Assembly: GCA_903901345.1 (NCBI GenBank)
Contig: CAIUQQ010000033.1
Span: 1 to 34,206 of the forward strand
Source: an uncultured Bacteroidota bacterium
GTDB lineage: Bacteria; Bacteroidota; Bacteroidia; UKL13-3
DNA: 34,206 nucleotides
Direction: 5' to 3'
Shown here: positions 1 to 9,043 of the stretch, piece after piece
Layout of the letters: each line of letters begins with the position of its first letter
How positions within the stretch are numbered: the stretch's first letter is position 1
The notes under the pieces: generated by a model
Database searches by the model: none
What the model was told of the DNA's origin: nothing
The model's input: only the letters and a program-made list of their open reading frames with translations
Translations under genes and position numbers: made by a program

Positions 1-634
1 ATGGGACTGCAGTTGTAACTTCTGTTTTTGCTATAGTATCTTTTTTTGCTTCTGAAGCAATATTTGTTGAAGTATCCGTTGTTGAAATTACATTTTCAGT
101 ATTTTTAACATCCGTATTGTTTTCAATTATAGTTTCATTGGAAGCTGTAATTTTTAAATTTTTTACTTCATATTCTTGTTCATAAGGCGGCATGCACATA
201 CCAGTAACTTCTGAACATTCTTGAAAATAAAGTGCTACTTTTATTTTTGGATTTATCGATAATATTTTAACTTTTTGAATAAACTTGGCAGTTCCTTTCA
301 TGGTGCTTACTGTTCCCGGCCAAACTTCTTCATAATGTTTATGGCTTCCTATTGGTATAGTTTTGCCCACTAATTGGTATGATTTGTCTTTAGCCCAAGT
401 AAATTCGGCAGTAATTGGACCTAAATTTGGATCCATATCGTTGCTATACATATACCAATCTTTTTCAATTACACTGGTTAAAACTATGTCTATTTCATCG
501 CCAATATTTGCTGCTGTTTTACTGCTTGTTAATTTCCAAACAGGCACATTTTTTAATTGAGCAAATAAATTAGAAAAGGCAAAACTAAAAAGTATGGTTA
601 CTAAAAATATTAATTTTTTTTTGGTTTGAATCAT
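1..634 (-). CDS. DsbD-type thiol:disulfide interchange protein, N-terminal domain (partial, runs off left edge)
   Basis: The reading frame opens with ATG at 634 and stays open for about 211 codons to the window edge, so the C-terminal part is missing. Residues 1-25 are a signal peptide (basic MIQTKKK start, hydrophobic core, cleavage after NLFA). Residues 26-160 resemble the periplasmic N-terminal (alpha) domain of DsbD. Its hallmark is a Cys pair near the end of the domain, here ECSEVTGMCMPP with C140 and C147; other members have C..xxCLPP. In the family this pair passes electrons from the membrane domain to periplasmic proteins. Residues about 165-211 are a Thr/Asn/Lys-rich linker, probably leading to the transmembrane part outside the window. 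The domain assignment rests on the motif and layout; the membrane domain itself is not visible. Confidence 0.75.
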   Translation of the reverse strand, partial: MIQTKKKLIFLVTILFSFAFSNLFAQLKNVPVWKLTSSKTAANIGDEIDIVLTSVIEKDWYMYSNDMDPNLGPITAEFTWAKDKSYQLVGKTIPIGSHKHYEEVWPGTVSTMKGTAKFIQKVKILSINPKIKVALYFQECSEVTGMCMPPYEQEYEVKNLKITASNETIIENNTDVKNTENVISTTDTSTNIASEAKKDTIAKTEVTTAVP

Positions 635-735
635 GATTTTATAATAAAAATGTGCATGGCAAATGTAAAAGTATTTAGCAAAAAATGATGTAACAAATAT
701 TACATAATATGTAATAGCAATTAGAATTCATAAAA

Positions 736-767
736 AAACCCTGATTTTAATTGAAAAATCAGGGTTT
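736..767 (-). terminator. Rho-independent terminator after the uppS–bamA–ompH cluster
   Basis: A perfect 13-bp stem (736-748 with 755-767, core CCCTGA/TCAGGG) encloses a 6-nt loop. On the minus strand it is followed at once by a run of T. It lies 17 nt past the stop of the last ompH gene, so it should end minus-strand transcription before the next gene. Confidence 0.85.
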
Positions 768-784
768 AAGTATCTAAATATAAA

Positions 785-1342
785 TTATTTTTGAGGTGCA
801 ACTTGTCTTGGAGGAGCAATTGGAGCATCTACTAAACCAAGTTTCTTTTTAACAGCTGGAGTAATATTATCACCTTCTGGTTTGTATAACATTCCTGCAG
901 AGTTAGCATCAAAAATGTAAGAATAACCCACTTCTTTTGCTACTTGTGCAATTGCATTTTTAGCTTTTTCAACGATTGGTTTTAACAAATCAGCTTCTTT
1001 TTTTCTGCTTTCTTCTTGTGCTGATTGTTGAAATTCTTGAATACGTTCTTGTAATTGGCGTAATTCTTTTTCTTTAAACTCACGCATGGTTGCGGTAGTT
1101 GTGTTTGCCGATTTATCAAAATCTTCGTATTTAGTTTTGAATTCAGCTTGTAATTTTCCTAAATCTTCTTCTAATTGTTTTTGGTATTTTTCCATATCAG
1201 TATTGGCTTTTTTGTACTCAGGCATTGCCACCATTACTTCTTGTAAATCTACGTAACCTAGTTTTTGAGCATTTGCTACAAATACTCCACCGCAAAGCGC
1301 AAATACCATTGCCAATGCTACTTTTCTAATGATTCTCTTCAT
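785..1342 (-). CDS. ompH: Skp/OmpH-family periplasmic chaperone (second copy)
   Basis: A 185-residue protein with a signal peptide (residues 1-25, cleavage VANA|Q), then the typical OmpH start KLGYVDLQEVM. A long charged helical stretch follows (about 45-120, rich in E, K, Q), matching the coiled-coil arms of Skp. The C-terminal part has the family pattern LKPIVEKAKNAI followed by GYSYIFD. Skp-type chaperones hold unfolded outer-membrane proteins in the periplasm and deliver them to the BAM complex, which fits the bamA gene two genes upstream. It ends in a Pro-rich tail closing in APQK, as does its neighbour. C17 lies inside the signal peptide, but the preceding residues do not form a lipobox. 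Confidence 0.9.
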   Translation of the reverse strand: MKRIIRKVALAMVFALCGGVFVANAQKLGYVDLQEVMVAMPEYKKANTDMEKYQKQLEEDLGKLQAEFKTKYEDFDKSANTTTATMREFKEKELRQLQERIQEFQQSAQEESRKKEADLLKPIVEKAKNAIAQVAKEVGYSYIFDANSAGMLYKPEGDNITPAVKKKLGLVDAPIAPPRQVAPQK

Positions 1343-1383
1343 TTTGTTTATTTGTTTTTGTTTATATATTATTTGATTTAAAA

Positions 1384-1953
1384 TTATTTTTGAGGTGCTG
1401 GATTTTCTGGTTTTAATTGGTTTTTACTACTTTTATCAATTGCTATGCCAAGTTCTGCTAACACTTCATTACTCATGTCGTATTTTGAATTGGTGTAAAG
1501 CATTACTACTTCACCACCTTTTGCAAATATAAAATCATAAGCCCTTGCTTTTGCAGTTTTTTGAATGGCATTATACACTTTATCTTGAATTGGTTTTACT
1601 AGCTCTTGACGTTTTTTAAATAATTCACCTTCAAAACCGAACTTTTTATTTCTAAAATCGCGTAAATCATTTTGCTTAGTTTTTAATTCTTCAGCACGCT
1701 TTTTCTTCATTTCATCACTCATCAAAATTTGCTCCGCATTGAATTCCTTTTCTGCTTTTTCCAATTCAAGCATTTTTTGCTCCATTTCCTTTTGCCAATC
1801 TTCACTCATGGCATCTAACTGTTTTTGTGCCGATCTATATTCTGGCATCAAATCTAAAATATATTCAGTATCAACATATGCAAATTTTTGTGCAATTGAT
1901 TTATTGGCAAATAATGCCATGAATATTACAAATAAAATTATTATTTTTTTCAT
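1384..1953 (-). CDS. ompH: Skp/OmpH-family periplasmic chaperone (first copy)
   Basis: A 189-residue protein. The signal peptide is residues 1-21 (KSIA|Q), the mature start is KFAYVDTEYIL, a highly charged coiled-coil-like segment covers about 40-120, and the signature VKPIQDKVYNAI follows with YDFIFA. It sits 40 nt after bamA and 41 nt before the second ompH, in the same direction. Co-transcription with bamA is therefore likely, and its role should be carrying outer-membrane protein clients to BamA. The two copies are clearly paralogous but diverged. Their 3' ends share an identical 18-nt stretch covering the stop codon and the APQK codons. Confidence 0.9.
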   Translation of the reverse strand: MKKIIILFVIFMALFANKSIAQKFAYVDTEYILDLMPEYRSAQKQLDAMSEDWQKEMEQKMLELEKAEKEFNAEQILMSDEMKKKRAEELKTKQNDLRDFRNKKFGFEGELFKKRQELVKPIQDKVYNAIQKTAKARAYDFIFAKGGEVVMLYTNSKYDMSNEVLAELGIAIDKSSKNQLKPENPAPQK

Positions 1954-1993
1954 GATTACTAAAACTTGTTTTATTGGTTTTTAGTTTAAATAT

Positions 1994-4552
1994 TTAAAAC
2001 TGTTGACCTATTAAAAAATGAAAATTACCACCATTTACACCTGGTCTTAATGGAATATCATCTATTCCCCATCCGTAATCCAAACCAATCATTCCAAACA
2101 TTGGAAGGAAAATTCTTACTCCCATTCCGTAACTTCTGTATAATTTAAATGGATTAAAATCTCTAAAATCTAATTGCGCATTTCCTGCTTCAGCAAAAAC
2201 CAAAGGAAACACAGTAGCTTGAGGATTTAATGAAATTGGATAACGTAATTCCATGGTAAATCTGTTATAAACAGTTGCACCTTTAGGCTGAATAACATTA
2301 GTATTTGGGTCAGTATATAATGGTGTTAAAGTATTGTCTTGATATCCACGTAAAGCCACTAATTCTCTACCATCTAAGTTAAATCCTGTTAAACCAGCAC
2401 CACCCACCCAAAAGCGTTCAAATGGAGTAATTGCTAAAGCATTATTATACCTTCCAATAGCGCCAAAATTTACACGGGTCATAAATACTAAATCTCCAAA
2501 AATTCTATTAAAAAATGTGGCATCAAATTTCCATTTATGAAACTCTAACCATCTTAAATTAGTTGAAGTCAGTGACTCCTTATCAAATATTAATGAATAA
2601 GGCGGAGTGAGCTGTAACGACAATGAAATATTAGAACCTGTTCTTGGGTAAATAACTTGATCGGTTGAATTACGACTCAGCACCATTTTAAAACTAACGT
2701 TATTAGAAACACCCGCGCCAATAGATGAAATATATGGTTGAGGAGGAGTTGTGCCAACGCTATCGCTATATTTATGATTGTATTGCTGAAAACTACCCGA
2801 ATACGACAATACAAAATAATCATCAGGCCATTTTAAACGTTTTCCAATTCCAACAGTTAAACCTGAAGTAAATAAACCTGTACTTCTGGCATCTTCACTT
2901 GCATATCCATTTGTTTGGCGAGAATGAAATATAGAAACACTTAAAGCATTTGGTCGTTTTCCTCCTAACCAAGGTTCACTAAATGAAGCAGAATAAGATT
3001 GATAATATGTTCCGTTAGTTTGCGCTCTTAATGAAATTCTTTGACCATCGCCACTTGGAATTGGATTCCAAGCACTTGATCTTGTTACTTTTCTTGCCGA
3101 AAAATTATTAATAGTTAAACCTAAAGTTCCAATAATCATTCCTGCACCCCAACCTCCCGACAATTCAATTTGATCGTTTGCGCGTTCTTCTACTTTATAT
3201 TCAATATCTACGGTTCCAGTTGCTGGATTTGGAACAGGATTTACACCCAAAGCTTCTGGGTTAAAATAACCAATTTGGCTTAATTCGCGTAAACTTCTAG
3301 TAATATCACTACGGCTAAATAACTGACCTGGTTTTGTTCTTAACTCACGTAAAATAACATGGTCGCTGGTTTTAGTATTACCTTTAACAGTAACTTTATT
3401 TATTCTTGCTTGTTCACCTTCACTGATTCTAATTTCTAAATCAATGCTGTCATTTTCAATTAAAACTTCCACTGGTTCTATTCTAAAAAACAAATAACCA
3501 TCATCCATATAAAGCGTGCTAATATCTAAACCTTGCTGACTCATATTTAAGCGTTGGTCAAGCAATGTTTGGTCATAAATATCACCTCTATTTATATTTA
3601 AAATTCTCGTCAAATCTTCATCTTTGTATTTTGAATTTCCAATAAATTTGATGTTTCTAAAATAGTATTTCAAACCTTCATTGATCACTATTTTGATATT
3701 TACATTTTGGTCGTTTCCTCGCCAAACAGAATCTGAAGCTATTTGAACATCGCGGTAACCCATGCTCAAATATTTTTCTATAATTTTCTTCTTGTCTTCA
3801 GTAAAATTATCATCTATAAACTTTGATTTAGCAAAAATTCTATGTTTCCATTTAGTATCTTTCATTTGACCTCTTACTTGCTTGTCGGTTAATGCAGTAT
3901 TACCAATAATAACTATTTGGTCAATCTTTATTTTTGGGCCAGGAGTTACAAATATTTTTAATTTATTGGTGTTTTTTACCCCATTGTAATCTGTCAATTC
4001 AAATTTTACTTTGGTATCAGAACGCCCTTTATCAGCAAAGAATTTTTTAATTTCTCTTTCAATTGTTACCAATAAATTTTGATTAATAATTTGTCCAGCT
4101 TTTATGGTCAAATCATTGCTAATATCTTCGGCTTTTCCTTTACGAACTCCAATAATACTAAAAGTAGATAAACGTGGTTTTTCTTTTAAAACTAATTCCA
4201 ACCAAATTCTATCGTCTTCTATTTTTTGAACCCTAATTTTAACATCATCAAATAATTTTTGTTTCCAAAGCGAAGTAATTGCTTTGGTAACATCATCGGA
4301 AGGAATTTTAATTTTCTGTCCTAAAGTAATACCCGAAATAATTTGTATTACACTTTTATCGTAATAACTGGTTCCCAAAACTTCAAAACCAGCCACAATA
4401 TATGTTTTAGCAGCGCCATAATCTATGGTTGCGTAATTACTAGGTATTATACTGTCAGTTTGTGAAAAAACTGGCTTTATAAAAGTAAAAATTATACATG
4501 CAAAAATTGCAATTTTTTTTATCATTTGTTTATAACGAAATAAGTGGTGCAT
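1994..4552 (-). CDS. bamA: Outer membrane protein assembly factor BamA
   Basis: An 852-residue Omp85-family protein, the core of the machinery that folds beta-barrels into the outer membrane. After the signal peptide (ending PVFSQ) come about 400 residues with the pattern of five POTRA domains. The C-terminal half (about 460-852) is a beta-barrel of alternating strands. The conserved loop-6 motif appears as LRGYQ (734-738), and the protein ends in an aromatic residue (GQQF), as expected for an outer-membrane barrel. Start choice: the longest frame begins at 4552. An internal ATG at 4525 gives a more typical signal peptide (MIKKIAIFACIIF) and may be the true start. It follows uppS by 63 nt and precedes two ompH genes. 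Confidence 0.95.
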   Translation of the reverse strand: MHHLFRYKQMIKKIAIFACIIFTFIKPVFSQTDSIIPSNYATIDYGAAKTYIVAGFEVLGTSYYDKSVIQIISGITLGQKIKIPSDDVTKAITSLWKQKLFDDVKIRVQKIEDDRIWLELVLKEKPRLSTFSIIGVRKGKAEDISNDLTIKAGQIINQNLLVTIEREIKKFFADKGRSDTKVKFELTDYNGVKNTNKLKIFVTPGPKIKIDQIVIIGNTALTDKQVRGQMKDTKWKHRIFAKSKFIDDNFTEDKKKIIEKYLSMGYRDVQIASDSVWRGNDQNVNIKIVINEGLKYYFRNIKFIGNSKYKDEDLTRILNINRGDIYDQTLLDQRLNMSQQGLDISTLYMDDGYLFFRIEPVEVLIENDSIDLEIRISEGEQARINKVTVKGNTKTSDHVILRELRTKPGQLFSRSDITRSLRELSQIGYFNPEALGVNPVPNPATGTVDIEYKVEERANDQIELSGGWGAGMIIGTLGLTINNFSARKVTRSSAWNPIPSGDGQRISLRAQTNGTYYQSYSASFSEPWLGGKRPNALSVSIFHSRQTNGYASEDARSTGLFTSGLTVGIGKRLKWPDDYFVLSYSGSFQQYNHKYSDSVGTTPPQPYISSIGAGVSNNVSFKMVLSRNSTDQVIYPRTGSNISLSLQLTPPYSLIFDKESLTSTNLRWLEFHKWKFDATFFNRIFGDLVFMTRVNFGAIGRYNNALAITPFERFWVGGAGLTGFNLDGRELVALRGYQDNTLTPLYTDPNTNVIQPKGATVYNRFTMELRYPISLNPQATVFPLVFAEAGNAQLDFRDFNPFKLYRSYGMGVRIFLPMFGMIGLDYGWGIDDIPLRPGVNGGNFHFLIGQQF

Positions 4553-4615
4553 AGTTACTTTTTAAAACCAATTTGAATTTTAAATCAGCATTCAACTATT
4601 CCGCTTTCTCTTTTT

Positions 4616-5362
4616 TTAGTTTGAATTTAATTGTTCAGATGTTTTACCAAATCTGCGTTCTCTTTGCTGATAATCATAAATGGCATCATACAAATCTTCT
4701 TTTGAAAAATCAGGCCAAAGTTTGGATGTAAAATAAAGCTCGGCATAAGCTAATTCCCAAAGTAAAAAATTACTAATTCTTTGTTCTCCACTTGTTCTAA
4801 TCATTAATTCTGGATGAGGCATTTCACTAGTTGACAAATGTTTATCTATCAATTGATCGTTTATATCATCTATCGTTATTTCATTGTTTTTTACCTGCGT
4901 TGCAATGCTTTTTATTGCATTTACCAAATCCCATTTTGCGCTATAACTAAGTGCTAAAACCATTGTCAATCCATTGTTATTTTTAGTTGCATCAATGGTT
5001 TCTTGTAATTGAATCTGGCATTTGGCAGGCAAATCGTTCATATTGCCAATCGATGCTAACTTGATATTATTTTTTTGAAGCGTTGGCGTTTCTTTTCTAA
5101 TGGTATCAACTAATAATTCCATCAAAGCATCCACTTCTTTTTTTGGTCTACTCCAATTTTCCGTACTAAAAGCATAAAGAGTAATAAACTTAATTCCAAT
5201 TTCAGCTGCGGCTTCGGCTGTATCTCTTACTGCCGTTACCCCATTATGATGTCCAAAAATTCTGAATTTACCAAATCCTTTCGCCCACCTTCCATTGCCA
5301 TCCATGATTATGGCAACATGTTTTGGTAATTTATTTTTATCTATTTGATCTTTTTTCGACAT
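4616..5362 (-). CDS. uppS: Isoprenyl transferase (undecaprenyl diphosphate synthase)
   Basis: A 248-residue cis-prenyltransferase, the usual length. It condenses isopentenyl diphosphate onto an allylic primer to make the C55 lipid carrier for cell-wall and surface polysaccharides. All family landmarks are visible: MDGNGRWA with catalytic D21, TLYAFSTENW in the middle, and the diphosphate-binding RTSGEQR motif (R189, E193, R195) followed by NFLLWELAYAELYF. No signal peptide or membrane segment, as expected for a cytoplasmic enzyme. It is the first gene of the minus-strand envelope cluster. Confidence 0.95.
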   Translation of the reverse strand: MSKKDQIDKNKLPKHVAIIMDGNGRWAKGFGKFRIFGHHNGVTAVRDTAEAAAEIGIKFITLYAFSTENWSRPKKEVDALMELLVDTIRKETPTLQKNNIKLASIGNMNDLPAKCQIQLQETIDATKNNNGLTMVLALSYSAKWDLVNAIKSIATQVKNNEITIDDINDQLIDKHLSTSEMPHPELMIRTSGEQRISNFLLWELAYAELYFTSKLWPDFSKEDLYDAIYDYQQRERRFGKTSEQLNSN

Positions 5363-5505
5363 ATATTGATTTTAGCAAAATCGGACGAAAATAATAAAAT
5401 TGTTTGAATCAAAAAGCAGAAAAATGATTAACGAAATATGATTATTTTAATTGAATAAAAACCAATTACGTTTTTAACAATGAAAATACAAGCTTTTTAA
5501 AACAC

Positions 5506-5537
5506 AAATAGCTGTAAACAAGTGTTTACAGCTATTT
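5506..5537 (-). terminator. Hairpin, probable terminator after the four-helix membrane protein gene
   Basis: A near-perfect inverted repeat pairs 5506-5520 with 5523-5537 (core AGCTGTAAACA), with a very tight loop. It lies 25 nt downstream of the minus-strand stop at 5562. The minus strand after it is T-rich but interrupted (TTTGTGTTTT), so termination is likely but less certain than at 736-767. Confidence 0.6.
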
Positions 5538-5561
5538 TAAAATATTAATTATTTACACTTT

Positions 5562-6026
5562 TTATTCCATTCCTCTAAACATTGGAGTTGTTCCCCAAGG
5601 AATTCTTGATAAAATTAAAAGTAAACCTATTCCATAATAAACCAAACTTCTCATATGTTTACTTGAATCTTCATATGCTTTTTTGCTTTTTATTCTGCCT
5701 AATTGTATCAACACTACTGCTATAATATTAATTAATGGGTGCTCCATTTCCATTACCAAAGCTCTCATCACTTTATCTTTCATAAAAATTGATGCTCCTT
5801 GCGATAATGCTTGTTGCACATTTGGACTAATGAACCAAAGTACTAACCCTAATAATAACATGGTATGTGTTAATGCTACTAAAACTTTAGCCGCTGTGTT
5901 CTCTTCTTTTCCAAATGGTTTATTATTTATTTTACCATTTAAAGAACGAATAATTGCATACAATGCCGCTAATAAAAATGCCCATCTTAACCAACTGTGA
6001 ATCAATAATAATGTAGAATATCCCAT
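5562..6026 (-). CDS. Small four-helix inner membrane protein with conserved histidines
   Basis: A 154-residue protein with four predicted membrane helices (about 5-27, 46-66, 93-110, 127-145) and no other domain. His residues fall in or next to the helices: H10 (LLIHSWLRW), H54 (ALTHTML) and H96 (MEHPLIN). The ending is SRIPWGTTPMFR. From memory, Bacteroidota proteins of this length and pattern are annotated as hypothetical or loosely as cytochrome b-like. The histidines would suit heme binding, but that is inference. It stands alone, divergent from comEC, with a hairpin after its stop. Confidence 0.75.
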   Translation of the reverse strand: MGYSTLLLIHSWLRWAFLLAALYAIIRSLNGKINNKPFGKEENTAAKVLVALTHTMLLLGLVLWFISPNVQQALSQGASIFMKDKVMRALVMEMEHPLINIIAVVLIQLGRIKSKKAYEDSSKHMRSLVYYGIGLLLILSRIPWGTTPMFRGME

Positions 6027-6157
6027 AAATTTTTTAATTTGTTAGTGCAATTATAAACACCCAAATCAATTTATTTGTTTCAGTAATAAACAGATTTATA
6101 CACTTTTTGAAAATTATGTATGGTGCAATCTAATTAATTTTAGTTTAATTTGTTAAA

Positions 6158-8218
6158 ATGTTAGCAGGTTATTGGCATCAAATTCCATTTGTTAGAATAG
6201 TAATCCCAATAACAATTGGCATTGGTATAAACATGTTTTTTCCAATGCCAATTATAGCAATTTCAGTGCTTTTATCCATTTCATTCCTCGCTTTATTCAT
6301 TATTTGGAAAGTTTTTCATTTCCAATTTAACAATAATATTTTTGGTGTTTTCTTAAATATTTCATTGTTATTTAGTGGAATTGCTTTGCATATAAGCCAT
6401 AATCATTTAAACTATCAAACACATTTTACTAAAACCAATGGCGAATATTTATTAGTAGATATTTCAGAACCGGGTCAAATGCGTAAGAATTCTATTAAAT
6501 GTAAAGCCAATGTTTTACAAGTAATTAATCAAGGAAAATCAATTCCAGTTGATGGAAATTTGATGATTTATTTTGAAAAAGATTCCAATATTTTAGCTCA
6601 ATTAAAATATGGAACTCGCTTAATAATAAAAAATACGAGTCAAGAAATTAAAGGTCCGCAAAATCCTTATGAGTTTAACTACAAACGTTACCTCGCCTTT
6701 AACCAAATATACCGTCAAGCATATATTACCAAAAACAATTTTGCAGTAATTGACCATTTAGGCGGAAATGTTTTATGGAAAATTGCTTACCAAGCACAAG
6801 CATTTTTCAATTCATCACTTTTAAAATATGTTCAAGGCGTAAATGAAATAGCCATTTCCAAAGCTTTACTTTATGGTTTTGATGATGAAATAGATCCAGA
6901 GTTAGTTCGCGCATATTCAAACACTGGAACTTTGCACGTGTTAGCTGTTAGTGGAATGCATGTTGGCTTAATTTTTTGGCTGATCAATTTGGTGCTTAAA
7001 TATTTTGATAAACGACAATATCAACGTGTTTTAAAAGCAATCATTTCATTAATTATTATTTGGGCATACTCCTTGTTATGTGGCCTTTCGCCTTCTATTT
7101 TAAGGGCTAGTGTTATGTTTAGTTTTGTTGCCATTGGCAATATGGTAAAAAATAAACCCAATATAAATAACACCTTGGCTGCTTCAGCATTTGTGTTGCT
7201 TTTGTTCGATAGTAATATGCTTTCGAATGTTGGTTTCCAATTAAGTTTTTTAGCAGTTTTTGGCATTGTAAGCATTCAAAAATATTTTAAACAATGGTTT
7301 AGTTTTAACAGTAAAATTGGCAATGAAGTATGGAATATTATATCGGTTTCTATTGCTGCGCAATTGGCAACTTTTCCTTTAGGATTATTATATTTTCATC
7401 AGTTTCCAGTTTATTTTATTGCTTCAAACTTGTTAATTATTCCGCTTACTACATTTGTAATTTTTGTTGCTATTGCAATGATTTTTATGGCTGGATTAGC
7501 ACAGTTATTTTCAATATTTACACACGCAGCAATGGCTTTGGGCTGGGTAGTAAAATGGCTTATTTTTATTACAAATATTATTGTGCTTTGGCTCGAAAAA
7601 CTACCATTTTCTTTTATTTCCGGAATTCAAATCAATGAAATAGAAACCATTCTTATTTTTATTGCAGTAGCATATACGTGTAGTTATTTTATTACTAGAA
7701 AACAATACTTGGCAAAACTCGGTTTGGTATTTTTTATTCTAGTATTTTTAGTAAATGCTTTCGAAGAATATAAAATTCAACATCAAAAATTTATTACAGT
7801 TTACAATATAAATAAAACTTTTGCTATGCAAATTTTTGACGGGAATAAAAGTATTTTAATTGCTGATTCTACCCTATTAAACGATGCTGACAAATTCCAT
7901 TTTCACATTCAACAACATATTTGGGCATGCGGAATTACTGATATTTATACCATTCCATATTCAAATAATTTACAAATATCCTTGAACAAAATGAGGCTAA
8001 ATATTGGCAAAACTGTATTACCTGACTACACCAATATTTTAACTCAAAAAACTTTTATAGACACTAATTTGGTTAAAAATATAACTGCTTCAGTTATTAT
8101 TAGTTCCAAACTAAAAGCAAATCAAGGTCAAACAATTTCAAAATTTTTAAAATATAAAAATATAAGTGTAAATAATGTGATGGAAAATGGCGCTTTTACC
8201 TTTAATATTGAACCATAA
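6158..8218 (+). CDS. comEC: ComEC/Rec2-family DNA uptake membrane protein
   Basis: A 686-residue polytopic protein. In competent bacteria ComEC forms the inner-membrane channel for incoming single-stranded DNA. The N-terminal part (about 1-200) has two to three helices and a beta-rich soluble segment like DUF4131. The competence domain follows, with its two best motifs: HVLAVSGMHVG at H260 and LSPSILRAS near S311. Many helices continue to about residue 550. The last 130 residues form a short soluble tail without the HxHxDH zinc motif, so the metallo-beta-lactamase-like nuclease domain of longer homologues is absent. The start at 6158 gives a helix that begins directly (MLAGYWHQIPFVRIVIP). The next gene begins 11 nt after its stop. 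Confidence 0.9.
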   Translation: MLAGYWHQIPFVRIVIPITIGIGINMFFPMPIIAISVLLSISFLALFIIWKVFHFQFNNNIFGVFLNISLLFSGIALHISHNHLNYQTHFTKTNGEYLLVDISEPGQMRKNSIKCKANVLQVINQGKSIPVDGNLMIYFEKDSNILAQLKYGTRLIIKNTSQEIKGPQNPYEFNYKRYLAFNQIYRQAYITKNNFAVIDHLGGNVLWKIAYQAQAFFNSSLLKYVQGVNEIAISKALLYGFDDEIDPELVRAYSNTGTLHVLAVSGMHVGLIFWLINLVLKYFDKRQYQRVLKAIISLIIIWAYSLLCGLSPSILRASVMFSFVAIGNMVKNKPNINNTLAASAFVLLLFDSNMLSNVGFQLSFLAVFGIVSIQKYFKQWFSFNSKIGNEVWNIISVSIAAQLATFPLGLLYFHQFPVYFIASNLLIIPLTTFVIFVAIAMIFMAGLAQLFSIFTHAAMALGWVVKWLIFITNIIVLWLEKLPFSFISGIQINEIETILIFIAVAYTCSYFITRKQYLAKLGLVFFILVFLVNAFEEYKIQHQKFITVYNINKTFAMQIFDGNKSILIADSTLLNDADKFHFHIQQHIWACGITDIYTIPYSNNLQISLNKMRLNIGKTVLPDYTNILTQKTFIDTNLVKNITASVIISSKLKANQGQTISKFLKYKNISVNNVMENGAFTFNIEP

Positions 8219-8229
8219 TTTTAAATACT

Positions 8230-9006
8230 ATGAACGAATTAGTTTTATTTGAAGTAAAGGAACGTGTAGGTTACATTATTTTAAACCGACCAGAAAAACG
8301 CAATGCCTTAAGTTTTGAATTTGTAAAGCAAATAAAACGTGTTTTCGCCCAAGCCGAAAAAGATGAAAACTGTAAAATTATAGTTATTAAAGCTAATGGC
8401 GAGGCATTTTGCAGTGGCGCTGATTTAGCAAGTTTACAAGCTATGCAAAACAATACTTACGAGGAAAATTTAGCAGATAGTAATCATTTAAAAGAGCTGT
8501 TTTCAATGATCTACCAATCTAGTAAAATTGTAATTGCACAGGTAGAAGGTGCTGCCATTGCTGGTGGCTGTGGCTTAGCTAGTATTTGCGATTTTTGCTT
8601 TGCAATTCCTGAAAGTAAATTCTCTTATTCTGAGGTAAAAATTGGATTTGTTCCTGCTATTGTTATGGTATTTTTACTTAGAAAAGTAGGCGAACAAACT
8701 GCCAAAAAATTATTATTAACAGCAGAATTATTTAATGCAGAACAAGCCAAAAACTATCAATTAATAAATGAAGTAATAGCAGCAAATGAAATAGAAAACT
8801 ACGTTTTTAGTTTTGCTCAAAAACTTTGTTCCGGAGCATCTGAACAAAGTTTGGCTTTAACCAAACAAATGATTGACGAAGTACAAAATCGTAATTTGAA
8901 TGATGCTTTAAATTATGCAGCCGAAATGAATGCTCACGCACGCCAAACAAGCGATTGCAAACGTGGAATCAAAGCATTTTTAAACAAAGAAAAGTTAGTT
9001 TGGTAA
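8230..9006 (+). CDS. Enoyl-CoA hydratase/isomerase family protein (possibly methylglutaconyl-CoA hydratase)
   Basis: A 258-residue crotonase-fold enzyme, the normal family length. The N-terminal LNRPEKRNALS, the first oxyanion-hole motif FCSGADL (60-66) and the second, EGAAIAGGCGLA (106-117), are all present. Of the two classical catalytic glutamates, one is kept (E135 in SYSEVKIGF). The other position is Gly (G115 in GGCGLA). Enoyl-CoA hydratases of the methylglutaconyl-CoA hydratase (leucine degradation) type show a similar pattern, so that role is possible. Substrate cannot be set from sequence alone. Only 11 nt separate it from comEC, so the two are probably co-transcribed without a clear functional link. 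Confidence 0.85.
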   Translation: MNELVLFEVKERVGYIILNRPEKRNALSFEFVKQIKRVFAQAEKDENCKIIVIKANGEAFCSGADLASLQAMQNNTYEENLADSNHLKELFSMIYQSSKIVIAQVEGAAIAGGCGLASICDFCFAIPESKFSYSEVKIGFVPAIVMVFLLRKVGEQTAKKLLLTAELFNAEQAKNYQLINEVIAANEIENYVFSFAQKLCSGASEQSLALTKQMIDEVQNRNLNDALNYAAEMNAHARQTSDCKRGIKAFLNKEKLVW

Positions 9007-9043
9007 AAGTAATCTTTAAACTATTTTGTTAACTTTCAAAATA

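Noticed and set aside
363-560. A 65-residue plus-strand frame near the left edge
   Set aside because: It is antisense to the DsbD-type gene, whose signal peptide and Cys motif support the minus strand.
7330-7638. A 102-residue plus-strand frame inside comEC
   Set aside because: It overlaps comEC fully in another frame and has odd composition (many Tyr, Cys and Phe from AT-rich sequence). comEC motifs fix the true frame.
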